From NCBI RefSeq assembly GCF_003086295.3, contig NC_092052.1:26635427-26699426 (forward strand): a DNA stretch of 64,000 nt. Reading direction: 5' to 3'. Positions 1-12,348 of this stretch are shown one piece after another. The notes beneath the pieces were generated by a model. It was not told where the DNA came from. It made no database searches and saw only the letters and a program-made list of their open reading frames with translations. How positions within the stretch are numbered: position 1 is the stretch's first letter; every line of letters begins with the position of its first letter. The stretch comes from Arachis hypogaea. Taxonomy: Eukaryota > Streptophyta > Magnoliopsida > Fabales > Fabaceae. Position numbers and translations under genes: made by a program.

Positions 1-3000
1 TTACTAAAAAAGAACGAAACCCTAAAACCCTAGCCAATACCCGTTTTTCCCCCATGACCCAGCAGCAGCAAACCACACGAATCCCCCTTCCTCCATGAAC
101 AAAGAATCTGAAGCAAAGAGACAGCGGGAGACTGAGCTGCTGCGGAAGAAGGAAGGAGGAGAGGGCGACTCGCATCGACGTGCCAACCTCACCGCCGCCA
201 TCGCGCCGTCGCCTGACCGAGGAGGGAGAGGAGGCCGCGCTGCCGCCGTGGTCCCTGTGCCGCCGCCGTTCGGTCCAGCAACGAGCTGCTGCCAGAACCG
301 TGCGAGGAGGAACGACGCCGCCCCTTGCCGCGATCGAAGCTCGCTGTCGCCGCGTTGCTCTGGTCTGTCGCGCCGCCGCTGTGCTCCTTGTTGCAATACC
401 GCCGCTGTGTGCCGGCGAGAGGGAAGCCGCTGGGTCGTACAGAGGAGAGAAGGCATGACCACGCCCAGCCACCACCGTTTCTGCCGCCAAGAAACCCCAC
501 TGTGCCTCTGGTCGCCGAGAAACGCCACCGCTGCTGCCGCCGGAAATCGCCACTGGAACTGGTGTCATTTGGTAAGCTTTGACCCGTCTTCAGTTTCCTT
601 CTCCATTAAAGTTCATCTTTACCATGAGAGTTGTGATGCGGCTGTATGCTAGGAGTTGCTGCAACTTGCCGCTGCCGGAGAAGCTGTTGTGGTCGCCGGA
701 ACCATCACAGGAGCTTTTGCAGTTTGATTCGGTCTTTAATCCTTTCTCACGGTAATCATTTTCATTCCGGAGCTCTTGAAAATCAATATGCTGTTATGTT
801 TGGCCAGAGATTCTGAGGTTTTGTAACATAGGGTCAAGCTCCGGTTATTGCGGGTCACGATTAAAGCTGCCGCCGGACCGGTTCGGAGACCGCCGCTGTT
901 CGGTTCATCCGTTCCTTCTTCGTTTCGGTAAGTAAGTATGTTTCGGAAAGCCTCGCGTTAGTATTCGGTTGTGTTTGGTTAATGAATATGGGTTTTGATA
1001 ACGCGGGGTTGAGTCCTGACTATTATATGTTGCGAATAGTGTTGTGATGGTTATTGCGAAAATGGCTGGGAGCTGAGGTTTTGGTTGCCGTCAGTTTGGG
1101 TTGAGGCGGAAATGGACTTGATGAGGCGTTTGGATTATGGAATTGCGTTTTGAGGTAGGGGTGCTTTCCGAAAATTATAGTTTATTATTGGAATTATTAC
1201 ATATGGGTACTGATGTGAGATATTGTGTATTTGGTGATTGTATCTGCCTTATGTATTATTTGATTGACTCGAATGACTATGGATGTTGGTTTGGCTGAAT
1301 TATTGTGTGGCTTGTGAAATGTAATGTTTGAAGTTGATTCTTCAAAGGTTTGAAGTGAGTTTAATCTGTTGAGGATCGGTTTGAATTTAGTCAATTATTT
1401 TGATGATGTGAAAGATAGAATACTCTTGAAATTCAGCATGGGTTGCTTTAATTGATTTGGTTTTGATAAATGATTTATTGCTGAACCGATTCTTTAAAGC
1501 TTTATAAATGAGTTAAATCGGTTGATATTGAGTTGATTTTTGAAGTGGTTTCCTTGAGGTGTGCCATTGAGGCGACTGTTGGATTTAGCTTGCTTTTGAA
1601 TTGATTTATGGTTTTAAGCTGTTGAAAAGGAATGAGAAACGGTTTAGTTGGGACCCGAACCGGGTGGCAAAAGTCCAAGTTTTAGGGGAGGTGCTGCCGA
1701 AATTTCTATAAAATCCGAGTCTTTATTGAAATGTTGTTTGGAAAATGATGAGTTAAAAGACTTCTAATATTTTATTTGAATTATCGAGAAAAGGATGATT
1801 CATGCTTTCGAAATGAATTAATAAAGAGGAAATTGTGATTTAGTCTTGCTTCTTAAGAAAGGCATTGTATCTCTTTCAGGAGAAGATTATTTAGATGAAA
1901 CTTGTGTTTTAAAGCTGTTTGGATGTGAAAAGGGTTTATGCCTTTGAATTTGACTTGGGGTTTTCAATTAAAGAAGTTTCAATGACTTTGAAAGAACCTG
2001 AAGGTCTATTGACAAGTTTCATTTTGAAATGTTTTGAGAAAGGTTTTAAGTACTCTTTGAATTCTGAATTCTTGCAAGACTAAAACAATTTTGAACAGTT
2101 GAAACGTTCTAGAATATTATCATGGGGGTTGAAGTTGGTTTTGCCTAAGTAAAGGAAACGGCTTTGAAAGAAGTAAATGATTACATGACTCGGTTTGGCT
2201 TAGATCCTATTTGCTTACTCAAATCAGAAAGCCAATGTTTTAATGATTTTAAATGAATTTGGCGAAATGAGTTATGTTATTCTCCCCTAAAGACTTTGGA
2301 CTCTGCCGAGAAACTTTTGTTAAAAAATCCCATTGTTGGATGGGTGATTTTGAATATCTCAAAGAGGCTTTTAACTTGCCATGATTATGGAAGTTTTGGA
2401 AAGAGGATGCCGAGAGTGGCATTGTTTTTTAAAAGGGGAATTTACCTTGAGAAAAAGTGGCTTATGAGCCGAAATGATTTGAGAAATGAGATCTTTAAAG
2501 CAAAGGCTGAAAAGGGTTGAAACTTGATTTCGAAGTGAAATGAATTGAGAAAATGATTTATGGCTTAAATGCTGGTTTCATGAATTTGATGATTTTGAAT
2601 GTGGAAGTGTTGTTTTGTTGTGAGCCGGAATGGCTGTGTATGATTATACATATTGATTGGTTCTGGATTGAACCGTGAGCCGGAATGGCCTTGAATGATA
2701 TGAATATTGGCTGGTTCTGGATTGAACCGTGAGTCGAATGGCTGAGATGGATGTTGATCCATGATTGAGAATGAAAGCATTTATGCTGAGATATTGATAA
2801 GTTGTGATGTTGCACTTCCACTATTGGAGATGAGGGTTTCCCTGGGTAGTAGCAATGGCTAGCCACCATGTGCTCCAGGTTGAGACTCGAAGCTCTGTTA
2901 ACCCAATGTCGTAAGTGTGGCCGGGCACTGTGAAAGGCCCGAATGAGCTCGCCCCCATAAATATTCACCAGTGATGGTGATGGATAAATATTCACCAGTG

Positions 3001-4059
3001 AGGGTGATGGATATGGATCATGATTATGATCAAGCTTATGATGAGTATAACTCGAGTTGGGGATGCACGACAGAGGGACAGTCCAATGGTTAGCTACCAG
3101 GACTTGTCGGGTTGGCTCTATAACCGACAGATGATATCATCAGCCACTAGGGACAGGCATGCATCATATACATTTGTGTGACATTGGTTGGGTGTGCATA
3201 TTATACTTGGTTTGCCTATGTGATTAATTGCTAACTGTTCTACTTGTAATAACTGTTTGTTTGTGCTTGAACTTCCTATCTGTGTTTGCATCTGGGACTC
3301 TGTTGGATGGTGGTGATTGGTTGTTGGTTGGATTGTTTGGGCCTAGGGCCGTGGTTGGAAAGAGATGAACTGATGGTTGATTTCGGTTTTGTGTTTCTGG
3401 TTTGGAATAAAATTATGAAAGGATATTTTGGTTCCACATAGATAAACCATTTTGAAAGGCTTTTGAGTTTTTGAGAATTGAATGGTTCCTCTTTCAGAAA
3501 AGATTTCCGACTTTACTTTTATTGTAAACCGTTGTTTTTGAAAAGGAGGCATAAGACGGTTATTAATCACTGGTACGGTTTATACTCACGTATCCTATTA
3601 CAGTAATTCCTAAAAACCCTCTATTGAGAACCCTTTCGAGGATGATGTTCTCACCCCCCTACATTTTTCCCCTTTCAGGATATGGGCGCAGAAGTTACGA
3701 AGAGCTTATTTAATTGTTGTTGTGATGCTCTGTATTGTTTTAGCTATGGTTTATTGTACCCTCGCCTTTATCTTGATATAATCTGTAAGAGGGATAGGAA
3801 TTGTATTGGATTATGCTTGTAATATTATTTATATATATATGTGTATATATATATGGATGTACTCTTTATGAGCTTTTGTAAGTTGTATGGTATTTGTGGA
3901 TGTACGTTATCGAACGAAAGTATTTTTGGATCGGTATTGCGACTTAAAGTGTTAAACAGGCTCATATTTTAGTATTAAATAATATAAAAGTCGTCGTAAT
4001 GTCTGAACTATCAGAGTCGCGCAGCCGGAAGTGTGAGCTTTGGTAGTTAGGGTGTTACA
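1..4059. mobile_element. Long LTR-type repeat, left end outside the window (copy 1)
   Basis: The right end is GGGTGTTACA at 4050-4059. From about 1150 onward the sequence is closely similar to the complete copy at 22403-26865. It includes the same GC-rich leader (about 120-560), two donor-like GGTAAG motifs (571 and 927), and the same tail with a TA-rich tract near 3828-3855. The segment 2812-3160 instead matches the copy at 26919-30437 almost perfectly, so this copy is a mosaic. The ORFs in the GC-rich leader show no recognisable domain. The left boundary and target-site duplication cannot be tested because the start is off-window. By analogy with its relatives it is probably a solo LTR of a long-LTR Ty3/gypsy family, but that is inference. 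Confidence 0.75.
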
Positions 4060-4417
4060 CGCCCTCTTATAGATTCTGTTGAAATTCATCCACTGCATGT
4101 GAAACTTCAATAAAACTAATAAGTTCGCTCATTGTTGCGGCAAACTTCCTCCTATTTCTATATAAATTGGATCGTATTAGTATATTTTTATTTTTACCAT
4201 TTAATTCACATAATTTAAAATTTAAAATTTAAATAGATATAATTTAAATTAATAATTTAATTTAATTTAATAAAAATAAACTTAGTCATATTATTGTACT
4301 CATATGATTAATTATGTTTATTCGGTTAAAAAAATTAACCATTTAAAATTGATAATTTTAAATTAAAAATTAATGTACTCATATTATTTTTAAATTAAAA
4401 AATTATAAATAAAAGCC
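4060..4417. other. AT-rich stretch with no recognisable gene
   Basis: About 360 bases between the long LTR and the copia gag remnant. The first 100 bases read on the - strand as a short open stretch without recognisable homology. The rest is AAATTT-rich and low in complexity. It may be the eroded continuation of the copia element. Confidence 0.5.
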
Positions 4418-6522
4418 CTCTTTCAACGTTTAAGTTCTTGATTCTCTTTTGCAATTTCTCATTTTCAGCAAAAACATCATTTGATGCAGCAGCAAAATTT
4501 CTCATTTTTAAATCCTCTATCTCAGTTTTCAAAAGCTCATTTTCTTATTTCAAAACACTAGAAGATTCGGCTTTGCTAAATTATTCTTTGAGTTTGGCAT
4601 TTTTCAATTTAGTAGCTTTATTTTCACTTTTTTTACATTTACTATATTTTTCAAAAAGCTTTGCAGAATTTTCAGTTAAATCATTAATAATAAGATGTAA
4701 TTGATCAGCTGGAAGTAGGGATGGCAACAGGACAGGGCGAGGATAGGGGATGCTTCCTTGCTTTCCGTCTTCGCCCCCAGATTTGCTCGCCGTCCTCGTT
4801 CCTGTTTTTCGCTGTGGGGGAATATTGCTCCCCATCCCCATTCCCGACATGGTCCCATTCCCCGCGGGAAACCCATTATCCATCTCTCTGATAGTTCTGA
4901 CTAATCATTAATTTTCATAGGAATAGAGCTGCAAATATCCATCCTATACAAAAATAGCAAGACTTTATACAAAAAAGTCTAAACAACAGGATGGTGACTT
5001 CTTTCGAAATGACGCAGTGGGAGGACGCCACGGCGAACTAGAGCACAGAATAGTGGATGAGGTGAGAGACGCGGCAGCAGAGAGGAGAGTGAACACGACG
5101 ATGCGGAGAGGAGAAAGAACACCGCGAACAGAGAGAACGACGCGGTGAAGGTGATGGCACGGTGAGGGGTGACGATGCAGTGAGAAGGGAGAGTGGCGAG
5201 GGTCTCTCTCTCTCTCTCTCTACATATATATATGTATATGGCATGTGAAATGACTAAAAAACATATATGCAAAATAAACTATTAAAGACAATTTAGTAAA
5301 TTTATGAATTTCTAGGATTAGCGCGGACGAGATAAAGATCCCCACTCAGGTCCCTGCACCTGTCTTAGGGAAATTTTGCCATTGTCTCCATCCCCACAGA
5401 AAAAATTCCCACAGTCGGATCTCTATTTGGGACGGTCCTTGCAAGGATCTCCGAGCCTCGTGGAGTCTTGCCATCCCTAGCTGGAAGTTTAGTATAATCT
5501 ACCTCATCATAATTGGTTTGATCAGCCATCAGACAATCTGGGCTTCATCGTTAGAGTCTTCTTCCTCAGTGTCATTTTTGAGATCCTCCCATGATGCCAT
5601 AAAAACCTTCTTCTTCTTTTCTCTTTTGTTGATGTCCTCCGTCTTCTTTTGTGGACAGTCAGATCGGTAATGGCCAGGTTATCTACAATGATGACAGATA
5701 ACCTTGTTTTGATCCCTTTTAAATTAAAGTCCTTTGAATAAGATTCTTTTTCTTTTTCATTTTGTCTCATCATTCTTCTAAACCTCCTAGCAAAGGAGAT
5801 AAGCTCATCATCAGATAAATCATCTTCTAATTTTTCATCTTTGGAGGAGATTTTGTATTTTAGGCAAGATCCTTTTTCTTTGGTTCATGACAAATTATTT
5901 CATAAGCCAGTAGTTTTTCTCTATCTCGTCATAGAAGATTTTTTTTAGATCATTGACTTCAACAATTGCTATGCTCTTGGTTTTTCATTCTTTAGTGAGG
6001 CTTTTTAGAATCTTTCTCATGAGCCTTTTTTCAGTGTGTTTCTTTCCTATAGCATCAAGATTATTGATGATTACGGTGAATCTTTCAAACATCTCATCTA
6101 TGTCTTCATCTTCCTTTATGAGAAATATTTCGTACTCCTTCATAAGCTTGTTAACTTGAGTTTCTCAAACTTATTCAGTTCCTTCATAAGTGAGCAGCAG
6201 CTTATCCCATATCTCCTTTGCGGTTTTGCATCTTGAGACTTTTTTGAATTCCTCAAATTGATAGCTTTAGCATTTAGCTATATTTCCTTTTTGTCTCCGT
6301 TATTCCATTCCGTATTCTCTTTTGGAACCACATTTCCTTTCTCATTGAGTTTGGTAGGAATGTCTGGTCCATTGAGAATGATTTTCCAAATATTGTAATT
6401 AATGAATTGCATGAAGATTCTCATCCTTTCTTTTCAATAGGCATAGTTAGTGCCATAAAGAATGGTGGCTTATTGTTAGATTGTCCTTCCGTTAGAGTGA
6501 ACGCAACAATGTTGTTTGCCAT
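4418..6522 (-). pseudogene. Decayed Ty1/copia gag (interrupted by a hAT element)
   Basis: Read on the - strand from the ATG at 6522, the three frames together give a copia-type Gag. It starts MANNIVAFTLTEGQ, continues through a UBN2-like region (WDKLLLTYEGT, EMFERFTVIINNLDAIGK), then a CCHC zinc knuckle near 5690 (CxxC...GHYRSDC), and ends in a coiled-coil-like ENELLKTEIEDLKMR stretch near 4500. Frameshifts and stops break it repeatedly, so it cannot make protein. A 764-bp hAT-type element (4716-5479) is inserted near the C-terminal part. Protease, integrase and reverse transcriptase are absent: the sequence to the left is lost. A coiled-coil tail after the zinc knuckle is common in SIRE-like copia Gags, but the lineage assignment is tentative. 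Confidence 0.8.
4716..5479. mobile_element. Non-autonomous hAT-type element, 764 bp
   Basis: The terminal inverted repeats are TAGGGATGGCAA at 4716 and TTGCCATCCCTA ending at 5479. The flanking 8-bp target-site duplication is GCTGGAAG, at 4708-4715 and 5480-5487, an exact match. An 8-bp duplication and these ends fit a hAT MITE. There is no transposase. A (TC)n microsatellite lies at 5202-5221. It interrupts the copia gag remnant. Confidence 0.9.
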
Positions 6523-6565
6523 GGATCGCTAACTCCAAGCTGTGAAGCTTGTTCCTTGAGCCTAA

Positions 6566-6577
6566 GCTCTGATGCCA
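6566..6577 (-). other. Primer-binding site of the decayed copia element
   Basis: On the - strand this reads TGGCATCAGAGC, one base from the usual initiator-tRNA-Met primer site. It lies just inside the LTR edge at 6580 and upstream of the gag ATG at 6522, as expected for a copia element in - orientation. Confidence 0.75.
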
Positions 6578-7079
6578 ATTGAAGGTTTCAAGTGAGTTGT
6601 CAGTTGAGAAGGAGAGTTAAATTAAGGAACTGCTTTTAGACTTGAATAAATAAGTTATGCTGAAATATGGTTTTAGGAGATTATTTCTAGTTTTGTCTCG
6701 TAAGTGCAGAACATAATTGAAACAGTGAAAATAAAAAGAGAAAAGGAGAAGAGTGACGTCTCGATATATCTTGGTTCGGCCACAATGATCTACGTCCAGT
6801 CTCCACGACACAGTGGTGGAGCTTGAACAAAATTATTGGGGGGCGAGGGCAAAAATTTTTAAAATAAAATTATATAATGTTATCTATATGACTTATTTTT
6901 AAGTTTGCTTCTAGTATGACAAAAAATAAATAAAAAAGTTAGAATTATAAAAAATTAGAATATTATAAGCTCTGAAATATGTAAAAAATTATAGTTAGAA
7001 CAATAAATATTAAAAATTTCAATATATAAAAGGTTACTCAATTTATTAAAGATTTGCAAATTCTCTATTAGTTTAGTAT

Positions 7080-10000
7080 CACTATAAGAAAAACGGGACT
7101 TAGCAGCTACAAATTGCTAGCATTTTTTCAAATTGTCGCAAATTGGTTGAATTGGTGCGGTTTTTGTTGCATAAATAAGCTTTGCTCCAATTGATTTGAC
7201 TTGAGGCGGTTTTGGGCCCCAACGACAGCAAATAACCTTGTGTGGGGCGGGAAGCTCCGCTCCAATTGATTTGACTTAAGGCAGTTTTTGGCCCCAACCG
7301 CAGCAAATAACCTTGTGAGGAGGGGGGTTCGTTTCACGAAAATTCACAAACAAAAATTAATAGGCGTCATTAACCTTCACCTTTTGCACGAGCCCCAGCA
7401 GAGCAACGGCGCCAATCACTGGTCTTCTTTCCTGCCATCGTGAATCTTTCCTCCGTCAGTTCTAGTCGTCATGCCTGTGTCGTCATTCTTCCCCATCACT
7501 AGTCTCCTCCCTCTGCCGTGTAATTCCCGCGCGCGAAGGTAAAGGGGAAGGGGTCGTCCAAGTCTTCTACTTCTGCTGTGTATGTCCATGACATCATCGG
7601 CATCCTCCACAGCCATCCGTCCCAGTGTCGTCATCGGCAGCCTTCCCCCTTGCCTTGTTGTGAGTTGCAGATCGGCCCCTCTCCCCTCAATTTCGTATGT
7701 TCTTCTTCCTTATCCCAATTTAATTTTAGTGGCTATTGATAAATTAATTTTGCATCAATTTCATCTCTATGCCTTCTGAATTTTGGTTCGAACAACACTG
7801 ATTGATTGATTTTGCCCAAATTTTTCTTTCCCAAATTAACATTTTGATTCAATTTTTTTCCAATTTCTAAACCCTTGAATCTTGATATTTTAGTGTGTAT
7901 TGCTTCGGCTCATCACTGAATAAAACTAATAAGGAGAAAGACCTCCTTCCTAAACCCAGGGGTGGCTTGGAAAATACAAAGCTTTAATGTGTATGTATGA
8001 ATATCTGAATTATTATGCATTGTGGAAAAGGATGAAGGGCAAACTTGCTAGCTTAATTGAGTACTGTTTTTGAGTTTTATTTTGCTATTGATTATACCTA
8101 AATGGGTGTATTTGTGTTTGTATGTGTGTCTAAGAGATTTATGAAATAGTTTTTGTGAGACAAATTATTTTAGTATTATATTATAATATCAAAACTTAGA
8201 GTATATCTCCCCACGTAAGTTTGAGCAGAGTGTTAAGAGTATGTTAGTCATTATGATTATTATTTGGTTAACTATGTTAGTTAAGATTGCACTCTAATTG
8301 TTGGTGCTTCCCTGTTTAGTTGGATAGTTCATAACCCTTATATTCGAGCCCATACATATAGCTCTCTTATTCTTGTACTGTAATTTGAATTTTACATATT
8401 CTCAAATACTAGTTATCTTTTTTATTTTATTTTGTTTATTCTCTCAAATACTGACATTTCTCACAACTTCAATTTTACATCTTAAACATATTCTTTTTGT
8501 TAGGTTATTGATGATGGGTGCTTTTCATTTTTGGAAATTTGTTTCAGAAACAGATAAAGTTTGCTGCTTGATCATGTGATTGATCATATGATTTTGGGGG
8601 TTGTTGAACTCAAGTTATGTGCTTCAGATTTTTTAACAATTGATTCACATTACTTGCATTTGAAAAAGGTTAGCAAGCTTTTTTTGACCCTCTTTATCAG
8701 TTTTAAGAGCTTTTGTCCTGATGAATGAGTATTGGATGGTAAAGATGCATTTAATTAGTTTTGATAACACAATTTTGTTTTGTGCTCTTTGTGCTTGAAG
8801 TTCTAATGTGTTATAAAACTAGCAAGCTATGTCCATTTTAGCTGTTTATGTTCATTTTCAACATGTCTATTAACCATACTCAATTATATTTTGATGCTTT
8901 AATTTGTTTTGTATAATAAGAAAAAGAAAAAGAAACAAGTGTTGGGAGATGTTGAGAAACTATGTCTTTTCCTAAGGTAAAAATGTTTTCTCTATTTGTT
9001 GTTGTCTTTGAGAATCTTTTGGGCTGAGACTCATGTCATGTCTTTATATATACTGATTCTTAAGATGGTAATGTGCTACAAGATTCTCTATCTTATGTGT
9101 TTTTGGAGTTCCTTTTTGATCAATTGAACCATATCTCATTCGTACATTATTAAGTAGTGCATTGCTTGTTAAGTTTTAACATCATTTGATTTAAGATTAC
9201 TCCATGGCCTATGAATTAGAAGAAAAAAATTTGAGGTGTATTATTACACTATTGTATGCTCATATTTTTGTATTTCTGAAGCTTAATTTTTCTATTGTAA
9301 TTTACCCTTTTTGGCAATGAGAAAAGAAATACACTATTTTCTTGGTTGCTGTTGTTGATGGCAAAGGATCTATAATGTATTACACAAGTCTAGAAATATA
9401 ACTGGTTTAGTAGCTAATGCCTGAAAAAAATTTGAAAAGGTGTCAAGGTTAGTAGCATTCATGTTATTCTTGTAGTCAATCCTAGTTCTAGTTCAGCCTT
9501 TTAGATGGTTGTTAGCCTAAGCCTCTGTGTTCAAAGAAAATAGAAAAGAAGACTACCGACTTTTCGTTTTTCAATATTCAGTTTTATCCAAGTGTGACAT
9601 GCATCTTTTGTTCTTTTAAGTGTGATACTTCTGCATTATTTGTTTGCTGCATTGCTTGGAGGTGGTTACTAACTTATTATCAACAAGACTTTTTCTTTTG
9701 AATGTCTAAAGTGCTTGTCATTACTCCAGCTATATTGCTCAGAAGTTTGAGGCACAATTTTCTCAAACTTGATATGATTAAGCTTTTAATAATGGATGAG
9801 TGCCATCATGCTAAGGGTAGAGACCCTTATGCCTGCATAATGAAAGTAAGTTTATAATATTAGCCATTTGTTGTAATGTTGGTCATTTTGATTTATTAAA
9901 TACGACTGAAATAAATTTGAGATTTTTTCTTTAAATAAAATAATTAAAACTAATCTCAACAAGCTAGTGTAATTTGATGAAATAATTTGCTGTCAGCTTT

Positions 10001-10856
10001 GCAGGATTTGATTTAATTTCATGCATGAGCTCTATCATTAGGAATTAAACTCTTTATCTTTGACCTCCCTTGAAATTTTGGGATGACTGCATCTCCTATT
10101 AAGTTAAAAGGTATACAACTATAATATTTTTGTCTCTTAGCATTTTAATTTTTTTAAAATTTTATTTTATAAAAATAAGATAATCAATAATGTCACTTAT
10201 TCTCTAATTTTGAACTTCATTAACTTTTTTTCCTTTTTCACTTTCTTGGTCCAGTTGAAAATTCTGAATACACCTTTTTTGTAAATATGCGTGACCTAAT
10301 GACTCTAATGGACTCCAAAGTTGCTTTGGATTTTCTACCTCTAATACACCCTGCCTATACTATGAATATTAACATTCCTTGAGGCCTTATATTAATGCTA
10401 GAATGTTCTAATTTAAAATGTGGCTAGAATAATTTAATTTTATCTAATGACTCGAATTTCATTTTAGTATTATCAGTTGATCTTTTAATGCACACTTTAT
10501 TTCAAAGTGGTTTGACTTTAAGAATTTTTTTTTTAAATTTTATATAGCAGATTGTGGCCGTTTCGAACTGCCAAATTTTTTTTTAAACCAGTGTGCAGGA
10601 TAGCGGCGGTTATAAAACCGCCACAATTTTTTTAAAAACCTATTTACGAAATAGCGGCGGTTCTGCAACCGCCGCAAAATCAATTATCTGATTTGCTGCG
10701 ATTGTGCCAGCGGTTTTTCAAAACCGCCGCAAAATCAAATCTCCACCCCCTAATAGACAACGCTTATGAAACCGCTGGAATTTTGTTTCGCGGCGGTTAA
10801 AAACCGCCGCAGATCCCTAAAAAAAACTGCCGCTATTCAGCGTGTCTCTTGTAGTG
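7080..10856. mobile_element. Non-autonomous CACTA (CMC/EnSpm) element carrying host gene fragments
   Basis: The left end is CACTATAAGAAAAACGGGAC and the right end, reverse-complemented, is CACTACAAGAGACACG. The 3-bp flanks are TAT and TAC, so one base of the expected duplication has changed. Subterminal GCGG/CCGC repeats are dense at 10553-10830 (GCGGCGGTT and AACCGCCGC) and weaker at 7150-7320, which is typical of CACTA elements. No TnpA/TnpD transposase is visible. The interior includes exon fragments of a Dicer-like gene. About 7380-9700 is AT-rich with no other recognisable coding content. Confidence 0.88.
9711..10330 (+). pseudogene. Captured Dicer-like 2 (DCL2) helicase exon fragments
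   Basis: Three consecutive exon-like pieces match the helicase region of plant Dicer-like proteins, best the DCL2 type. Exon a (about 9711-9845) encodes [19 protein letters not shown] and then [16 protein letters not shown], ending at a GTAAGT donor; it contains the DECH box. Exon b (about 10027-10110) reads ELYH, then LP, a TGA in place of the usual arginine, NFGMTASPIK, and then a GT donor; it also has a frameshift. Exon c (about 10250-10330) encodes DLMTLMDSKV. Intron positions are kept, so this was captured as genomic DNA, not as a cDNA. DCL2 normally makes 22-nt small RNAs in RNA silencing; this piece cannot make a functional enzyme. It lies wholly inside the CACTA element. The choice of DCL2 over DCL1/3/4 is from memory of family sequences. 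Confidence 0.82.
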
Positions 10857-11962
10857 TACAAATACAATTAAACTAATATTTATTTAATTATTTTTATATT
10901 TTGTCTAGTGTAAAAAAATTAAATTTAAAAAACCAATAAAATCTAAAATAGCACTAACTTACATTAAAAAAAAAACTAAATAAATAAACTTGTAATTGTA
11001 TTCAATTACTTTTTCTTTTCATCAAAGTAGTAGGTAATAATGAAGTTGTCTTAGTATCAAATATGAGTTTGTTAAGTTGGTGAGGGCATTTTAGCATTGC
11101 CCATTATTAGTGCAACATACATGTTAAGTTTGAAAAAAAAAATTTATGGCTGGAGAACATAATGCTAACTTATTAAAGTAATTTCACTTTCTATCTACAT
11201 ACTACTAACTAAATTTGTAAGAACCAGACTAGTCATCGAACTGGTCGAATAACTGATTTAATAATTTAATGATTTAACCAAAATTAAATCAGTTTAATTA
11301 AATATAAAGTAAAAATCTCATGAACAAACAAGACTAATGCTTTTTATAGGCTTCTGAGCTTATTATAAATGGAAAATAACTATCAATTAAATACTTAGTA
11401 ATTAAACACTGCAGAAATTGCATATGATATAGGTGCTTGTGTGAATGAGAGGTTGTCTTCAAATAAGTTATTTTGATGGCATATATGTTCCAATACACAC
11501 ATCAAATGAGTAGACCATTATAAAAATTAGTTTGTTGACAAAAATAATCCTTCAAAGATTGAGAATTACACCTTAGTCTCCAAAAGACTAGTTCTGCTTG
11601 ACTTTTTCACACAAAATGAAGACCATTTTGCTAGCAAACTAATATTTTGAGGACCAAATGCTAGATAATAAAAAAATAAGGATAAATCACCAATTTAGTA
11701 ACCCAAAGATTGTGTCACTTACAATTTAGCTCCTAAAAACAAATAAATTAAAGGGTTAAGTACTTTTTTCGTTCCTAACGTTTTAGGTCAAAATCAAAAT
11801 TGTCCCCGACCTTTATTTTTATTAAAATCATCATCAACATTATTGAACGTTTTAAAATCATCCTTTTGAACATAATAATTTTTGAAATGACATAAATACT
11901 CTTTGTTTATTATCACTACTCATTACTCACCCCACCCACCCATTACCCCATCCATTTCGTTC

Positions 11963-12097
11963 GAGAAGGCGGCGGCGCGTGAGTCTGCACTCGCCATGGT
12001 GGACACCGGGCTCATGTATTGGGAGAGAGGAGAGAAGCAAAGAGCCCTCGATTTGTTCTTGAAATCTACATTCTCTCTCTTGAGTTTGAAAGATTGA
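11963..12097 (+). pseudogene. Possible captured TPR-like gene fragment inside the MULE
   Basis: An open reading stretch encodes ARESALAMVDTGLMYWERG followed by EKQRALDLFLKS, which resembles one tetratricopeptide helix pair (A-x3-G-x2-Y and A-x2-F patterns). It is GC-richer than the surrounding AT-rich DNA. It has no continuation that I recognise, and the TGA at 12095 ends it. It could be a host exon captured by the element, but a single short motif is weak evidence. Confidence 0.35.
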
Positions 12098-12348
12098 ATT
12101 TTTGAATTTTCTGTCTTGAATTTGAATGTGGTGGTGTTGTTGTTGATTAGATTTTTGAATCTGAATATATTATTATTGTTGATTCTATGTTAGCTTTATT
12201 TGATTTTTTTGAAATAAAAAAAATAGTTGGTGTTGTTGTTGTTAAAGATTTGGGTGGAGAGAGTGGAGTAGGGAGACTGAGGAACAGTGGAGTGAGGAGG
12301 GTGAAGGATAGAGATGATGATGATAAAAATTTAAAAAAGGATGATTTT

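Noticed and set aside
1..60. Telomere-like AAACCCTA words
   Set aside because: Only two imperfect copies inside the LTR leader; the same words occur in the leaders of other copies.
95..652. ORF of 185 codons and overlapping ORFs on both strands
   Set aside because: They lie in the GC-rich leader of a long LTR, are open in several frames at once, and show no domain; the sister copies break them.
8373..8579. 68-codon ORF inside the CACTA element
   Set aside because: AT-rich, phenylalanine/leucine-rich chance frame with no family; not part of the DCL2 fragments.
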